Shown piece after piece: positions 42,103 through 43,589 of a stretch of 43,589 nucleotides of DNA (positions within the stretch are counted from its first letter, which is position 1; every line of letters begins with the position of its first letter). The stretch comes from Pseudoalteromonas ostreae (GTDB lineage Bacteria; Pseudomonadota; Gammaproteobacteria; Enterobacterales; Alteromonadaceae): assembly GCF_018069805.1 (NCBI RefSeq), contig NZ_JAGPYN010000031.1, forward strand, positions 1 to 43,589. Reading direction: 5' to 3'. Under the pieces are notes generated by a model. It searched no databases. It was not told the origin of the DNA and saw only the letters and a program-made list of their open reading frames with translations. The position numbers and the translations under genes were made by a program.

Positions 42103-42108
42103 GTGCAT

Positions 42109-42457
42109 TCCTTAATTAACCCTAGTAACCATACTCCTGCGTAAAACGTGCCATTAAAAAGTTAAATTAAAACAGAGAGGTATTAAAAATACTATCACCC
42201 AAACTCGTATAAGTTACAAGCCATAGGGTAATTTTTATAGAGTGGCGGTAAAAAGCGGTGGCTCCTATTTTATTTGAACTATGGCTAAGTGAAATACCGA
42301 GTCAATAACAGGCATTATTCAGATAAATCAATATATGTTCATTACAGCCTTTTCATACCCTAGCCGTAGATAAAATACGCGCTGCTAAATATGAAAAGGC
42401 AATAACAAAGAGCTAAGCTATTCCTGCTATTTATACTGATGTTGAAGTGAGGCTGGT
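42109..42457. other. Intergenic region without a recognised gene
   Basis: About 350 bp, AT-rich, lie between the immunity-like gene and the helical-protein gene. It must hold the promoter of the latter, but no convincing -35/-10 pair stands out. No strong hairpin, repeat or small gene with a ribosome site was found. Confidence 0.5.
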
Positions 42458-43315
42458 TTACCCCTCCTCAAACTCTTTATAAATAAGCCACTTTGGAAGG
42501 TAGGGGGTGTCGGGTACCTGCCAGCCATGCTTATCATAGGCAAGCCCTGCCACCGCGCTTATCAGCAAGGCAACATCGCCTCCCCATGTAACTGCCCCCT
42601 CCGGAGGGTCATTGTAAAATTTATAATGCAGTTCAATAGCTTTATGGATTGCCCGTTGGTAATGAGCAGCATCGTTTGATAACACCGCTACCCACACATC
42701 CAAATAAGGTAAGAATAGCTGGTTCACGTAAGGCGCTCTAAATTCATCAACATGCTCAGGGCCTGATTTTTCCATTACCTCGCGTAATAACACTGTTTGG
42801 TCTGCGTCTTGTACAAATATATTTCGCACAAACTTGAGGAGTGCGAAGTCAAAGGCATCAGGGTACTCAAGCCAATCTTCTTCGCACCGGCAGATTAACT
42901 CAACCGCATCAGCATCTCTTAAGCAAAGCGCTAAACTCAATTGCAATAACCAATCATCAACCATAATAGAGCGATGCTCAGCACGACCCTCTAAGCGAAA
43001 CACGTGCTCTTTTAAGGTAAAAATATGGCGCTGCCCAGGATTTGACACTAAATTATAGTGCGCATGTAATAAATCCAGGCCAAAGCGCATAATAGGCACG
43101 CCCTCAAGCCCTTTCTCTGCATTTTGTGCATGAAAGCTTAGACTTATACAATCCATTGCGTCAGAGTTTAACCGTGCCTGCGGCTCCTCATAAATCGCGG
43201 GCTCTAGCTCGAGATAACGCTGCCACCTATTGTTATAAGTATCTAAATGAATTTGAAAAGCATTTTGCAAATTCACTAATTTATAATGGTCATTGTGGTA
43301 CTTTAAATCGCTCAT
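42458..43315 (-). CDS. Imm49-like immunity protein
   Basis: The 285-aa cytoplasmic helical protein with many Trp, His and acidic residues looks like the immunity protein 49 family. Its support is the overall size, the central LSLALCLRDADAVELIC helix, a C-terminal YLPKWLIY segment and its place directly after a putative toxin gene (ATGA overlap, 43312-43315). It would neutralise that toxin. The family call is from memory of its features, not a profile search. Confidence 0.65.
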   Translation of the reverse strand: MSDLKYHNDHYKLVNLQNAFQIHLDTYNNRWQRYLELEPAIYEEPQARLNSDAMDCISLSFHAQNAEKGLEGVPIMRFGLDLLHAHYNLVSNPGQRHIFTLKEHVFRLEGRAEHRSIMVDDWLLQLSLALCLRDADAVELICRCEEDWLEYPDAFDFALLKFVRNIFVQDADQTVLLREVMEKSGPEHVDEFRAPYVNQLFLPYLDVWVAVLSNDAAHYQRAIHKAIELHYKFYNDPPEGAVTWGGDVALLISAVAGLAYDKHGWQVPDTPYLPKWLIYKEFEEG

Positions 43316-43589
43316 AACTGAATCTTTCCAATGGTGTAATTTGTCACGTCAAACGTTGGCTTTAAGGTGCTGCCAGTTTGAAACTTCTGCTGTACTTTAC
43401 GAAACTCAATTTTATCAGAATATTTTTCAAATGTTTGTAAAGTGTTGCCTAGCGCTTTTATTTCAGCGCTATTGTTGCCCGCACCAATCGCCTTATTGTA
43501 CTCGCGCTGCATGTTTTTAACCACTGACTGCACATAAGAGGTACTGCCTTGCTCAATAAAAATAATAGGGGTCAGATCACTTGCTTCAT
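43312..43589 (-). CDS. 3' end of a putative polymorphic toxin (runs off the window)
   Basis: An open frame enters from the right edge and ends at the TGA at 43312, overlapping the next start by 4 bp. The visible 92 residues are hydrophilic and helical, ending TNYTIGKIQL, and include SYVQSVVKNMQREYNKAIG. No internal start is needed: the frame is open to the last base. Its position before an Imm49-like gene suggests the C-terminal toxin domain of a larger secreted effector. The activity cannot be named from this piece. Confidence 0.6.
   Translation of the reverse strand, partial: EASDLTPIIFIEQGSTSYVQSVVKNMQREYNKAIGAGNNSAEIKALGNTLQTFEKYSDKIEFRKVQQKFQTGSTLKPTFDVTNYTIGKIQL

Noticed and set aside
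1..43589. Insertion sequences, integrase, tRNA or rRNA genes
   Set aside because: No transposase or integrase protein and no tRNA or rRNA signature was found on either strand by reading.

Overview
The window looks like chromosomal DNA of a marine gammaproteobacterium of the Alteromonadales, most likely Pseudoalteromonas or a close relative. The reasons are moderate-to-low GC, the complete iscRSUA-hscBA-fdx cluster beside trmJ and suhB, queA/tgt-yajC-secDF, extended PstC/PstA proteins, a chitin-type GH20 enzyme beside a sugar permease, and abundant short intergenic repeats. The genus is inferred from gene content and protein character; no database was searched.

Left part (1-6.8 kb). A tandem array of about 101-bp units (1-559) carries paired inverted REP-like arms (REPIN-like). 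It is followed by a GlcNAc-type permease and a secreted beta-hexosaminidase, each with its own LacI-type palindrome upstream, and then by a succinate-semialdehyde-type dehydrogenase.

Isc region (6.8-14.8 kb). The iron-sulfur assembly operon is on the minus strand, with three type-1 IscR sites and two promoters in front of iscR. trmJ and suhB follow. Four intergenic spots in and around this region carry arrays of one degenerate heptamer family (N-T-A/C-A-G-Y-Y). In every case the left arm is forward and the right arm is reverse-complemented. Two of these elements enclose a transcription terminator, one has its arms directly abutting inside the iscR promoter region, and one encloses a small S23/Avd-like four-helix-bundle gene. 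This is the best candidate in the window for an undescribed element system.

Middle (14.9-28.3 kb). This part has two c-di-GMP proteins (EAL-CBS-GGDEF, and REC-REC-PAS-GGDEF-EAL with a broken first receiver), a putative lipoprotein, the secDF-yajC-tgt cluster with queA upstream, a 74-aa membrane protein, and an ECF sigma/putative anti-sigma/coiled-coil operon.

Phosphate region (28.3-41.6 kb). An OxyR homologue is followed by pitA with its DUF47 partner, then pstCAB-phoU with a Pho box plus -10, a GcvR-like double-ACT protein, and ppk-ppx with another Pho box plus -10. Together these form a phosphate import and polyphosphate storage block. pstS is not in the window.

Right edge (41.6-43.6 kb). 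There is an unidentified helical protein, then an Imm49-like immunity gene overlapping the 3' end of a putative polymorphic toxin that runs off the window. I saw no tRNA, rRNA, CRISPR array or transposase.
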